Below are positions 1-10,439 of a DNA stretch of 64,000 nucleotides, piece after piece. The position numbers and the translations under genes are program-made. The stretch's first letter is position 1; the number at the start of each line of letters is the position of its first letter. The notes beneath the pieces were generated by a model. It saw only the letters and a program-made list of their open reading frames with translations. It was not told the origin of the DNA and did not search any database. The DNA is from Isoetes taiwanensis (lineage: Eukaryota; Streptophyta; Lycopodiopsida; Isoetales; Isoetaceae). The stretch covers positions 680,001 to 744,000 of the forward strand of contig JAJEKV010000132.1 of NCBI GenBank assembly GCA_021234155.1, in the 5' to 3' direction.

Positions 1-204
1 TAGGCATTTATGAATTTTTAGGGATAATTTTCTTCTAACTTTTTTTGTGTCTCTTCTCACCTCCTCCAGTCGCCATAGCCACTGGATTTCGAGCTGCTTC
101 CACCATAGTCAAGCTTGATTAGATGCCAAAGTTGACTGCCTCACCCTACTACCATAGCCAGACCCCAACTCTTTACCTCGGCGCCTACTTTCTCCTCCAC
201 AAGC

Positions 205-1335
205 CATGGTTTGTACCATGCAAACCTAGAGCTATGACACACTTGATGTGACACATCTTTTTGAAGAGCTTGGAAGCAACTCTTGCCAGAGATCCCGAGA
301 AAATTGAACTCCTTCTCGATCAATTGGTCCAACGCTTCGCAGTGGGAGATTGAATACCTTACCCCGCTTTTCACCTGACGGAGAGGTTCTTACTCAAGCT
401 CAACATTGTAGGTGAGACATATACCCTTGTGGAGAAGCCAGACCAAGTTTTGACGCTCATTAAGTACTATCCCTTTGAGTCTACAGCCACTAGTGACGAG
501 GAAGTCGTGAGGGTGGAAACACAGAGGGTTACGGACTTGGCCCTAGCAACAGATGCCCAAGAAGTGGCTAGTGGAGATCTGGGGATAGGGATGCCCGATA
601 TGTTTGATTGGGAAATGGAGAAGCTATCATCAAAGGATGCCCTCTTACCCTACCTTTGTATTAATATGATGAGAAGACTCAAAGTTTCCCATGGGATAAT
701 TTTCCTGATTACATCACTCCCGAGCTCCAACAGTCCATTGAGCTAGAAATGGCAGCCATGCCCAATAGGTACATCACTGAGATGCTCAGGAGGACAGAAG
801 TCTGCGAAGCCCTGGAAAGACATGCACAGAGAGAAGCTAGCGGTTAGTTGAAAATTAAGCCAAGCAAGATGCCAACCAACTTGGACCACCTACAATTAAA
901 CGGACGCGAAAAAGTTCTGCGCACAAGTTGGGAGGCAAAAGGAGCGCATAGGCAAGGCCACATCCTCTACTCGACGCCAAGAGCGAGTCAACCTCCTACG
1001 GCAGGTAAAACCCTCCCCAAACCATTGGTAGCCAAAAAGAAGCCCCACAGGTGGAAATCTGGCACGATATTCTTGAGGGAGATTCGAAAATACCAGAAGT
1101 CCATCGAGCTCCTGTTATGCAAGCTGCCTTTCCAATGGTTGGTTCAGGAAATTGTCAAGGAATTCAAGACCGACCTTAGGTTCCAAACCTATGCTATCCC
1201 TGCATTGCAGGAAGCCACAAAGGATTACCTGGTGGCTATGTTGATGCAAGACTTTATGCCATTCACGACAAGCACGTTACAATAATGCCAAAAGATTTAT
1301 ACCTCGCCCGACGAATTCGAGGGAACCATCAATAG
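205..1335 (+). pseudogene. ORF1 of the H3 module, copy A: N-terminal domain plus histone H3 core (decayed)
   Basis: Homologous along its length to the ORF at 52965-54197. The N-terminal part (about 205-745) reads, with stops and frameshifts, through IPYPAFHLTERFLLKLN and YTLVEKPDQ, matching copy B. The C-terminal part (frame 848-1285, then another frame to the TAG at 1333) is a histone H3 core: KKPHR near 1033, GT, then [10 protein letters not shown] (alpha-N), [25 protein letters not shown] and DYLV; after the frame change come [13 protein letters not shown] and LARRIRG. Relative to canonical H3 there is a net loss of about 7 nt before AIH, which causes the frame change. R69 is Trp and K79 is kept. 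Loop 1 has canonical length, so it derives from ordinary H3, not CENH3. The tail is diverged, with only [10 protein letters not shown] resembling the H3 STGGKAPRK stretch. No intact frame exists, so it is a relic. The H3 identification is firm; the N-terminal domain is unrecognised. Confidence 0.85.
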
Positions 1336-1619
1336 CATGGGCATTGTCCCTTTGTTTTATACTGAGACCACATTGTATACTATTTTTTTGCTATAAATAT
1401 AGACTTTTCAGTCTTACGTACATGCATAAATGTTCGTGTAAATTCTCTGTTCTGTTCTAAAAAAATTATAAAATAAAAGTAAAGTAAAATAAATAAATAA
1501 GTAAATAACAATGAGTTAACTATAAGTTGGGAATATTTAAACTTACTTTCACTTTTAGGGTTTCTCATTCTTTTCTCCTCCTCCAAGCGTCTTCTCTCCT
1601 TTTGCTCCTTTCTTCTTGA
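1336..1619 (+). other. spacer between ORF1 and ORF2 of copy A
   Basis: A/T-rich non-coding spacer of about 285 nt with runs of AAATAAATAAGTAAATA. Copy B has a spacer of similar size (about 265 nt, 52701-52964), so the two-ORF arrangement is conserved between copies. No further gene is visible. Confidence 0.6.
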
Positions 1620-3022
1620 TTCATCGACTTCTCTAAGCGCCAATAGTGGTATCTGGACAGAGAACATTTGGACCCCCAGGTTTCTTTTGGGCTTCTTCAT
1701 CCCTATCTGCTCCAGGATCTCATCAGCAATATGCAGGCACATCCTATTATGCCGCATTCTTCGAGTTCTACATCCAAGATATAGTTCTTCAGTGCATCCA
1801 ACACGGAGACCCTCCTCAGCTATATCTTAGCCAAGCAATCTTGATGTAGATGATGGGGGGCGATCGACATGCTTTCAACGTCTTCCATGGCATTATCTGC
1901 TGGGCTAAGTATCCTCCCACCATACAGTGGAATGATCGAACCTATTTTGAGCGCCGCTTCACCTTGGCCATCTTAATGGATCAATATGTGGAAGATGGAG
2001 ATATACCCGCAGAGAAGGGGAAGATGCAGGGTCCCTCGCCTTCAGAGGATGATGATTGAATCAATCAGAATGACTTTGTGCGATGGAAACAGTTGGCGGA
2101 GGAGATGCCAATACCCAGAAGCTAGGGGTCCAAGCTTACTAGGCTGGACACATTACCCATAGTCTATGTTAACGAGCAGGAGTATCTTTTGCTCGACGAC
2201 ATTATGTGGATATATCGTGTCATTACCAAGTTCAAGCATAAGAGAAAGATTGAAGTCCTCTACGAGCTTGCTGAGTATTGTGTGGGTGACTTTCTTGACT
2301 TCTCCTTGATTGAGTTCCCACCACAGGTTCAGTGGTCCCTAAGTTTCCAACCGACGGATATTGAGCCCTTGGATACCCTCTTGAGGCTGCGACACCTGAT
2401 GTTGCAAGAAAAGCAATCGAAACCTCTTGCGGAAGCTTTTGCCGCCATGGAATCCCATGTCCCTAATATAAATGAGTCGAAGTTTCCATGGAACCAGATG
2501 AGGAAGGGGAGGACTTGCTAGAAAAAAAAAAGATCATATCCGGGAAGAGAAGCAGGAGGCCAAGGAAGAGGAAACGTCTGTGGCCATTGACAAGGAAGTG
2601 GCTACCTCCACTTCGGAGGAAGTAAAGCCCCTAGGCAACCATGTCACACGCCTCTTCCTGTCAGCATTCAATGAAGGGCAGGTCTTATTTGTTGTACAGG
2701 ACCTAGCTCTTGAGGTGGAGACATCATGGTGGGCACTTTGTGCCTTATCAACTTTGGCCGTTCACAAGAAGATAAACTACCGCACGTGTACTCTTGTGCT
2801 CAACGTAAATCTTCGTTCAACACTGGAGTTATCTTGAGACATCGTAAAGCCTTGGGCCAGGATATAGCCAGCTGGACGAGTATGAAATTGCTCGTGGCCG
2901 CACCTTTGGCAACTCTTTTCTCATCGAAGGTTGCATCCGCGGATGCCCTCACCACCAACCCAGGCATCACCTTGCTCCAGCGTCGACAGCTCCAGTGGGC
3001 TTTTACACAAGGTTCACTATAG
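1620..3022 (+). pseudogene. ORF2 of the H3 module, copy A: unknown conserved protein (decayed)
   Basis: Pieces in several frames align in order with the ORF at 51346-52700. Shared landmarks are WYLDREHLDPQVSFGLL at the start, FFEFYIQDIVLQC, MMGGDRHAFNVFHG, ERRFTLAILMDQYVEDG, LDDIMWIYRVI, KIEVLYELAEYC, DFLDFS, LDTLLRLRHLML, GNHVTRLFLSAF, SWWALCALSTLA and LLVAAPLAT. The codon before the first WYLD is TAG where copy B has CAG, and further stops and frameshifts follow. I recognise no known family: no zinc knuckle, protease or polymerase motif is visible. It follows ORF1 at the same spacing as in copy B. The function is unknown; a structural or Gag-like role is only a guess from its position. Confidence 0.7.
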
Positions 3023-3239
3023 ATGGCATGGTTTGAGGCAAATTGAAAACAAGAGCTACAGGATTGAACATTGGATTGAAGCTACTGGAGGGAAACCAAA
3101 GGTTTTGCACCTGGCTTGAATTCCATGATTCAGCCTTCAAACTCGAAGCACCTGCAATAAAGAAAATTATTAGAGGTACAATTATAGGTTTAAGCAATGC
3201 ACAATTCGAGGTACAATCAGCGATTTAAGAAATGTACAA

Positions 3240-3756
3240 TTACCTTGATCATTTGATGGAATATGTTCATCTGGCACCTTATCTTCTTGAACTGTTTGGG
3301 AAACCTCCTATACAAAAAACTCTTCAACCACTTTCTTTGCTACAGGTCCCTTGGATTTTGCTCTTCTGCCATTGACTTTGGCTTTAACTCATTTCGTTGG
3401 ACTCACATGTAGTTGGAAATGTTTGGGTTTTGGGTTTTTCCTTCCAATTTTGCTAGCCTTGGGTGGTTCTGCAACTGTTGCTAGTTCTATTGCTTGCTCT
3501 TCAGCTACTGCTTGGTGTGCAAGTGGTTCCTCTCGTTCATTTATGCTCATGTCTGATAAATAAAACAAGTTGTGTTAGGCATAGGGCACAGAGTCAAAAT
3601 TCATATCATAACAGACATGCTTACCAAAGGTAAGAGTCTGATCCATATCACGAGCATGTTCTTCTACTATAGCTTCTTTGGTTGACTTCTTTTCTTTATC
3701 TTGATAATAAAGTATTCAAATGCATTAGAGCCAACAACTTGTACAAGGAATTTGAT
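3240..3756 (-). other. possible further exons of the RING-H2 gene fragment
   Basis: Read on the minus strand, this stretch carries open, Lys/Glu/Ala-rich segments (for example KKSTKEAIVEEHARDMDQTL, NEREEPLAHQAVAEEQAIEL and KAKVNGRRAKSKGPVAKK) separated by stops and a GGTAAGC that could be a splice donor. It could be the 3' exons of the RING-bearing reading frame just upstream. The exon boundaries are not certain and no family is recognisable. Confidence 0.3.
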
Positions 3757-4167
3757 TTAAAATAATGCAGTACCTGTTTTTGGTGAAACCTTGGAGTGTG
3801 TTAGTGGCACTCTTCTAACTTCCAATTTTGCAGGTAATTTGTAGTCAGGATCTTGGTCTTCATTACTCAAGGTATTTTCTAAACTGTTGTCAACATCAAC
3901 ATCATTTGCTATTTTATGAGGCACATAATTCATGTACCCTAACTCTGGAAATAGATTTTCAGGGATATTGGCCTTGCACACATGACATTGCAACTTCTCA
4001 ATGCATAATTGGAAGCAAAATAAGTGGAACTTGTGTCCACAAAGCAACTGCACATGCAATTCATAATCTGAACAGAAAGCCATTTCACAAACCAAGCAGC
4101 CACTTACACCATCAGCAATATGTAGCACAATAACAGGGGGTTCCAAGGGGATTTGATATGGATGCAT
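3757..4167 (-). CDS. RING-H2 finger protein fragment (possible 5' exon)
   Basis: An ATG-initiated 136-codon frame. Residues about 29-72 give a RING-type zinc-ligand pattern: CLVC, then CGHKFHLFC, then CHVC, i.e. C-x2-C ... C-x-H-x2-H-x2-C ... C-x2-C, the RING-H2 order. Such domains usually recruit E2 enzymes in ubiquitin ligases. After the finger comes an acidic stretch (NEDQDPDYKLPAKLEVRRV). Near the end, CAG/GTACTG could be a splice donor, so this may be a first exon rather than a whole gene. Its start lies only 29 nt from the outer edge of an LTR-like repeat at 4197. It may be a host gene fragment next to the element or captured DNA. Expression cannot be judged. Confidence 0.45.
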   Translation of the reverse strand: MHPYQIPLEPPVIVLHIADGVSGCLVCEMAFCSDYELHVQLLCGHKFHLFCFQLCIEKLQCHVCKANIPENLFPELGYMNYVPHKIANDVDVDNSLENTLSNEDQDPDYKLPAKLEVRRVPLTHSKVSPKTGTALF

Positions 4168-4196
4168 AAATCACTATCCTGAGACCATAGAACTGT

Positions 4197-4741
4197 TGAA
4201 GGTGTTCCTGGCAAAATCTCTGTCAGAAGGATATGCAAGCATTGTGATCTTCATTCATCTATTTTACAGATGTCTATGTGCAATTAATACTGCAATATCC
4301 TCGTGCCTAAGTGGAAAGCTCTACTGTCACGTTTTCCATGATGCAAAACACAATGTTCAAAAGATATTATTCACAAGTATTTTCCCAAGAGTTGGATTTT
4401 CATTCACTTAAGAATCACACAGCAATCAAAGAGAATCCCAAGCTTTATATCTTGGGCACAGGATCAAATCAAACATTAAGTCAGGTAATTCACTGAAAAT
4501 ATCAAAAATTCATGGATAATCTGGCACTTGGAAGGCAAATTCAAGCTTGAGTCATCAAAACCGGTCTTTCTTCAAAGAGTTTCGATCGGTGTCTCGCCTA
4601 AAAGCCCTCGAAAAACTCTGAGCAGTGTTTCCCCCTTCTGAAATCCCCTGTTCCGGCCCGTTCTTGGCCAATCCGGGCCAGTTTTTTGTTTTTTTGTTTA
4701 ATAATTGAGTTCTTGATGTAATAGAAATAGATTTGAAGGCA
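4197..4741 (-). repeat. LTR-like repeat, left copy (partial)
   Basis: Shares TGAAGGTGTTCCTGGCAAAA and then a long, nearly collinear block with 22370-23520: the stretch from GGATATGCAAGCATT, through TTCATTCACTTAAGAATCAC and AAACCGGTCTTTCTTCAAAG, to TTTAATAATTGAGTTCTTG. The right copy has about 600 extra bases after the first 21. The copies diverge after about 4740. Its place and orientation suit the 3' LTR of the minus-strand gypsy element that runs to 23520, but the exact end is unclear and no TSD could be confirmed. Confidence 0.55.
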
Positions 4742-4955
4742 TTAGATCTGATTGCATAGTTGTTTCAAGTTAATCTACGGGATCTCGGCGTGACTGTGAT
4801 TTAGGGTTCTTGGCAGAAAGGCTCGATATATCCCACATGAATTATTGAAAAAGTAAGCCTGGGTTTATAAAGATAGATTTAGTCAGCATTATAAATCGAC
4901 GTGCTATGCCCACGTGGGATCCGGTCCATTACCGTCCCACACGCCCGGGTGTACC

Positions 4956-5510
4956 CATTAGAGGTAATTTGAGATCTCCTTTTGTCCCCAGAAGAATCCT
5001 CCAATAGAATGAGTACTCTACATCAAACTGCAATTAATGCAGCATTAACAACTTCATTGCTGTCGTTTTTTCCCTATAACTTTTGATCTAGTCACGAAAA
5101 TGCTGCGGCGTTTGTTGCATTAGATGCAGAATGAAAAGATCTTTTAAGTGATATATGGTTATGATGTATTTCAATACAAGCCATATGTGTTAACCTGAAA
5201 AAATATGGTTTTTTGCTCTTTTCTTATATATTTACATCCCAAAAGATATAACAATGGGTTGTCATTAGAAAGATCTTGAGGAGACGAATCCATTGCCACA
5301 AATAGTGTTCGAATCGGAGTTTTTGATCAAAAGTTATAGTAGAAAAATGACACTGCAAAAGTTAGTTAGAACTGCATTAATTACTGCTGCCACATAATAC
5401 TGGAATAAAATACACTGGAGCTCTTCTCTTATTGGACAGTTTAAAAAGCTGATGTGGCTTTTTAAGCATCCCTTAATGGGACAAAATGAGATCTCAAATT
5501 ACCTCTAATG
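4956..5510. mobile_element. foldback / MITE-like element with about 33-bp terminal inverted repeats
   Basis: The left end (4956-4989, starting CATTAGAGGTAATTTGAGAT) is the near-perfect inverse of the right end (5478-5510, ending ATCTCAAATTACCTCTAATG). Inside, a weaker inverted similarity continues: CTATAACTTTTGATC near 5080 mirrors GATCAAAAGTTATAG near 5325, and ATTAATGCAG mirrors CTGCATTAAT. It has no coding capacity. The arrangement is that of a non-autonomous foldback DNA transposon. I could not define the TSD. Confidence 0.65.
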
Positions 5511-7439
5511 ACGTGGTGTGGGGTGATTGGACAGGGGAATCTAGGCCGGGAGGGTAGATAGGATTTTTTTTTTGGCTCAATGAATTAGGCACGTTTCCCA
5601 AGAAACCCAAAGTGAAGGTCTACATGAACCCTTTTTTGCAAAAAGAATCCTTTCTTATGCTTTGTACCATGGTGGAATCTTTTTTGCAAAGCTAGATTTT
5701 CAATTTTGTGGCTCAAATATGGGTATGAAAATGGTGAGGTGGCAAATAGGTAAGGTGAGTTGGTAAAAAGATGATGATGTGGCAAAGAGAGGTAATGAGG
5801 TGTCAAACAAGTTGGCAAGGTATATGTTTTCTAGTCAAAACACATGATGAGGTGGAGGTGATCAGTGTGACAAGTGGATGATGATGTGGAAGTGTTGGTG
5901 ATGATGTGGCAAGACAACATGTCACCTTAATGATCCAAACAACTTGTTTTGTCTTGAAGAAAATGGAATTTTCAATTGGGTGACATGTGTGTGGTGTGAC
6001 ATAGCAATGGTGATGATGTGTATGTTGACTTGGCCATTCTCAAGTGATGACATGGGTCAATTTGATGCAAGTGCATATATATTGCATACTTTAGGCAAAT
6101 CTTTGACTTTTGTTGCTTCCCTTAGGAATCTTGCACTTTCTCTCTCCTTTTTTACTTCTAGTGAGAGAATTTGACCCTAGACCATGGATGTAGCCAAATC
6201 AAGTGAATTTTTTTGCTTTTACAAGATGGTGATGGTGTGTTGGGTGTGTGAGGTATGAATGATGTATGAAAGAGAAGTTTTGACTAGAAAAATTCCCTTG
6301 ACCAATGTGCTCTAGGAAATGAAAGCTAGGAATGGAATTTGAGGTCATGTGGGTATGTTTTCATTAAAAAGAAGATGGAATGCTTCAGATGAGGATCATA
6401 AGAGATAGTCATGCCAAGAACTCAATGGAAATATCACATACCAAGAACACTCAAGGGCCTTCCAAACTTCAAAGTTGCCTTACTTGAATCACCTTTCCTA
6501 GCATGCATGAATGTCTTCACCTTGGTCTTCAAGTGTCCACTTCATGATCTCTAGGGATGTGTTCTCTTCAAATCTATGATGCTTTTGTATCTGTGCCCAA
6601 ATCATTATGCACACATGAGTAAATCAATGTGAATCTTACTCTTCTATGCTACCATAGCATGGTAGCATCATGCCAAACAAAAAGAACAGGCTGGTCCCCC
6701 AGCCTCTTGTGTTTGCTAATTATCAAAGTAGAATTCCTGCCAGCTGCCAATATGGAGGTATGTTTGGCAACTTAATGTACCTGCAATGGATTAAAAGAAG
6801 ATGGTGTTGGTAGATGATCAATATGATATGTATGTGATTGTGAATGTGAACAAGTGAAGCTGCATGACAAATGAGATCATTATTAGAGAAAGTGAGCTGC
6901 TGGATGGGAATGTGACAGCAGTCTAGTGGATTTAGTGGGAAAACATTGATCTGAAGTGTCTCAGGTGGATCAGGAGCAACTCTTGAACAGAATGTTGTGG
7001 AATGAATGCATTAGAGTGCACCTGCATGTGACAACACATTTGTCAGCACAATGAGCTGCTGTTGTGGTGGGGATGGCAGCAGCTATGGATATGGAGAGAT
7101 ATGGAGGAAAGTGTGTGAATATGACTTGTGTGACTGCAAATTCAGATGCACTTGCATGGAAATCAAAACATAAGCAATAAGAATACTTGATTTGAGCTTT
7201 GAACAAGCTGACACCTGCATGAATCTCCTTGTTCTTGCATTAGTCTTAATAGTGGAAACCTCGAATATAAAAGCTCTATCTTAGTAACTACTTCAATTTG
7301 GAAACACAAACTATTTCCTAAACATTCCTGCATTATTTTTTGTCTTTTTCTCATTTTGCTTCTTAAGTTTTGCAATCATAGTCAATCCAAAAGCAAACTA
7401 AACTAGCCTACCTACAGATTCTAAATAAACTTTTAACTA
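5511..7439. other. intergenic, no gene recognised
   Basis: The part from about 5690 to 6070 is rich in imperfect repeats of GATGATGTGG and GGTGACATG. The rest is A/T-rich, with only short uninformative frames. It lies between the foldback element and the integrase C-terminal fragment, so it could be decayed gypsy 3' sequence, but nothing in it proves that. Confidence 0.4.
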
Positions 7440-7985
7440 AATAAACTTAAGGTGACATGCTGTTGCCAGTACCTCTTCAAGTGCAAGATATTGATAGGAT
7501 TTAACATCTCTCTGCCATCAAGAACATCTCTCAACCGATAGGAATCTTTCCCTGCCTTACCAATTACTTCAAAAGGCCCTTCCCAAAGATTCTCAAACTT
7601 TGCTGCTATATCTTCCCTTGCCTTGTTCCATTTTAAAACCAGTTCACCTGATTTGAGAGTGCCTTGGAGCTTGTGAGCAGCTTTAAATGCTACTATATCT
7701 TTGGCTTTATTGATCAGAACTGCATTCTCAGCTTCATATCAAACTTACACACCTTTCTCTTAGTGCATCCTCCATTTCTAAATTTTTTTGATAGGCCAAT
7801 CTAAGAGATGGGAGTTCAAGCTCAATTGGCACCACAGATTCTATGCCATAAATCAGGCTGAAGGGTGTATGTTTAGTAGATGCTTTAATGGTGGTCCTAT
7901 ATGTCCATAATGCATCATGAAGCTTCAAAAATGAACCCATCCAATAACTTGGTGCCACGTGTCCCTTTAATGGTTTATTCAAACC
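7440..7985 (-). pseudogene. Ty3/gypsy integrase C-terminal fragment
   Basis: The minus-strand frame 7734-7982 reads HDALWTYRTTIKASTKHTPF and SLIYGIESVVPIELELPSLR, the conserved end of the gypsy integrase core. Downstream, after a stop/frameshift near 7740, comes KSGELVLKWNKAREDIAAKF, ENLWEGPFEVIGKAGKDSYR and ILHLKRYW, the C-terminal integrase domain that normally ends pol. It lacks the start of the integrase, and the matching N-terminal part ends at about 15020 in the same orientation. It may be the other half of that gene, separated by inserted DNA, or a different copy. Confidence 0.8.
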
Positions 7986-8410
7986 ATAGCTAACTTATTA
8001 TTCTTCAATGTTAATACATTAGACCCCCTAGTGCCTACACTAGTTCCATTAACATTAATACAACCATGCTAACCATGCACCCATATGGATCTTCTGTCTC
8101 TGCAAACCCTGCTAGCTCCTTCCGCACTAATATTTAGTAATATTAGTGCCCTCTAGCGAACCATTACCCGTCGCTAGCCATTACTATCACTTATCCCGAA
8201 TTCCGTCACCATAGACTGGTTACAGTCAACTTGGCCCATTAAATCACAACTGCCCGGCAATCGCGACCAACAGTACCCCCATGCTCATGGACGTCCGTCA
8301 AGGGCCCGATTCCGGCTATGCCCTTGGGAGCACCTGTACAGATTGTTATGTTATCTATTAACATAACAAAATTTGTTAAAAATATTTTCGCATTGAAGTT
8401 GTTATGATAG
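7986..8410. other. intergenic, no gene recognised
   Basis: No coding sequence is visible. The last 70 bases contain TTAACATAACAAAATTTGTTAAAAA, which resembles the sequence after the LINE fragment (9361-9415) and shorter pieces near 42360-42440. This suggests a dispersed A/T-rich repeat that the LINE entered. Confidence 0.35.
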
Positions 8411-9359
8411 TTTTTTTTTTAAGAACTGTGTCATCAATATATTAAAAGAATAGTAATGTTACAAAGCAAGTGAGGAGGAAGGAGAACTGCCCCAAAGAGA
8501 AATGATACTCGACACTCCACAACAAACTCACGTAAAAACCGCAACTCATCGCTGTATAAACCGACCATCACCATCCACAACACCTAAGAAGTCCGCCAAA
8601 TGGCAAACTTCCGCCTACTAATCCCGGGAACACCGTAAAGCTTTGAAATAGCTTGTACCGAAGTCGAGGAATCGAGAGGCGCAGTCTGCTGAATCCCCTC
8701 GAAGATCCACAACCGCCACCGCTTCCAAATCAGCCACACCAACCAAGCCACGACAGATGCAAGGCTTGTCAGCCGCAAGAGCGCCAAGCACCGTGGATAC
8801 ACATGAAGCAAAGAATCTGCCGGCTAGCCAATCTCACGAAACAGCCCTAACCCAATCCCAGGCAAAGCCCGCAAATGAGGGCATAAAACTAGACAATGCT
8901 CCACGCCTCACGATGAAGGCCACAACAAGGGCAGAGGGGGCTCACACCCGGCCTAAACTGACTCACAAGGGCATTCACCCTGATACATCGGTGCACCACC
9001 GCCACGTATAAGCACCCTAACCTTTGGTGGGGAAGTGAGCTCCATGTCCACGCCCAAACCGGCGCCATCGAGAACCCGAAGTCGCAAAGACCACTTGCCC
9101 GGAAGGGGCAAAGGTGTCATGAATAGCCAAAGACCTGGGTAACAAGACCGCACAAAACAAGAAGACACAACATCCGGATGAACCTTCCAAACCTGCACCA
9201 CCACATCATCCTGAGGGACTATAGGTATATGTAGCGGAATACTCCCCGCCACTTGTTCTCGAGATAGCGGGCCATCGCCTCAGCGAAAAAGTTTAGCTCG
9301 AAAGAACTCCCACGAGGCTAGCTGACCACCCCAATACCAATCCTCCAAGGTAAGCACAA
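8411..9359 (-). mobile_element. 5'-truncated LINE, 3' end with zinc-binding RT tail
   Basis: On the minus strand it ends in a poly(A) tail (poly T at 8411-8420). Translations in several frames show the C-terminal cysteine/histidine region of plant LINE reverse transcriptases (zf-RVT style: GECPC ... LCPCCGLHREAW). It is flanked by TGTTATGATAG (8400-8410) and TGTTATGTTAG (9360-9370), a probable 11-bp TSD with one mismatch. No intact frame remains. Confidence 0.7.
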
Positions 9360-10439
9360 TGTTATGTTAGTTTTTAACTTAACAGAACCTGTTAAAAAGC
9401 TTTTCACATTGCAAAACAAAAATTAATCTGTTAATGGTCATTTCATAGTCTGAACAATATGTTAATGGTCGTTTTGGCTCCAAGAATTTACTAACAGTTT
9501 TACAAGAACAACATGTACAATTGTCCAAAAGGGTCAAAGCTAATAGTTGCAAAAGCTTCCAACTACACGTAACGCCAAGGCTAATCATGTAACTGCACGT
9601 AACGACAAGGGCTTTTCAAGTGTCACTGATCTTGTAAAATAATGCCACGCCTACATTATCACAACCAAAAGAATCTCCATCTCCAACTTTTGGCAAGTGG
9701 CAGAAGAGCCGATCATATCCTGTGGTGTTCTCGAACCCATTTAGCTGTTCAGACTTAACTATGCATGATGAAAATATCTGTCAATTGTTAAACACCATGT
9801 ACCCCCATCACTTGGGGAGACTGAACATGACATGCATCAAAAGGCTTGCACGCAAGAATTGGTGCGCCTATATGAAGCCCAATTGGAAATTAATACCTTC
9901 TAGCCTTTATATTCAAAATAAAAATATTGCCTTTATATTCAAAATAAAAATGCATTCACAGTACGACCAGCCTTTATATCCAGCATAAGATTGCATTCAC
10001 TGGATCGTTTGTATATACTTGATACAGATTCTATTGTATACATAATACAAATTCCAGAAATAAACTTGGTTTTTGAACAATTAATAAAGAGAAAATACAA
10101 AAACGTTAGAAAGCTGGCCTATTGCTGCCTCAGAAATATTGCCGCCAATGTTATCAGATATGTAAGAGGTAGTCATGATGGCAGATTTGATTGCAGCAGC
10201 TGCTCCAGGAAGGATGACCTGTAAAACTGATACACACACAACTTTCTTACCACTTGCCACACTAGAATTCACACTTTTCGAATCACACTTTTCTAAAATA
10301 GAGTTCCAACTCTATTTTAATAGTTGAAAACTAAATACTGTGCAAGGTCGATGTGCTCTTTCGTTCTTCTCTTCCTCTTCAAGCTCTAGGAGTTCTTTTT
10401 CCACATCTATATCTCACTTTTAATCAGAAGGTTATGAAG
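9360..10439. other. intergenic, no gene recognised
   Basis: A/T-rich, with short direct repeats (for example CCTTTATATTCAAAATAAAAAT twice near 9904-9950, and the CACGTAACG(C/A)CAAGG motif twice near 9566-9610). No coding region is supported. It may include the flank or terminal region of the Harbinger element that follows. Confidence 0.4.

Noticed and set aside
141-374. 77-codon minus-strand frame at the window start
   Set aside because: It is antisense to the ORF1 homology on the plus strand.
848-1335. Copy A H3 as a CENH3 (centromeric) variant
   Set aside because: Loop 1 has canonical H3 length (KTDLRFQ) and alpha-N matches ordinary H3; no CENH3-type insertion.
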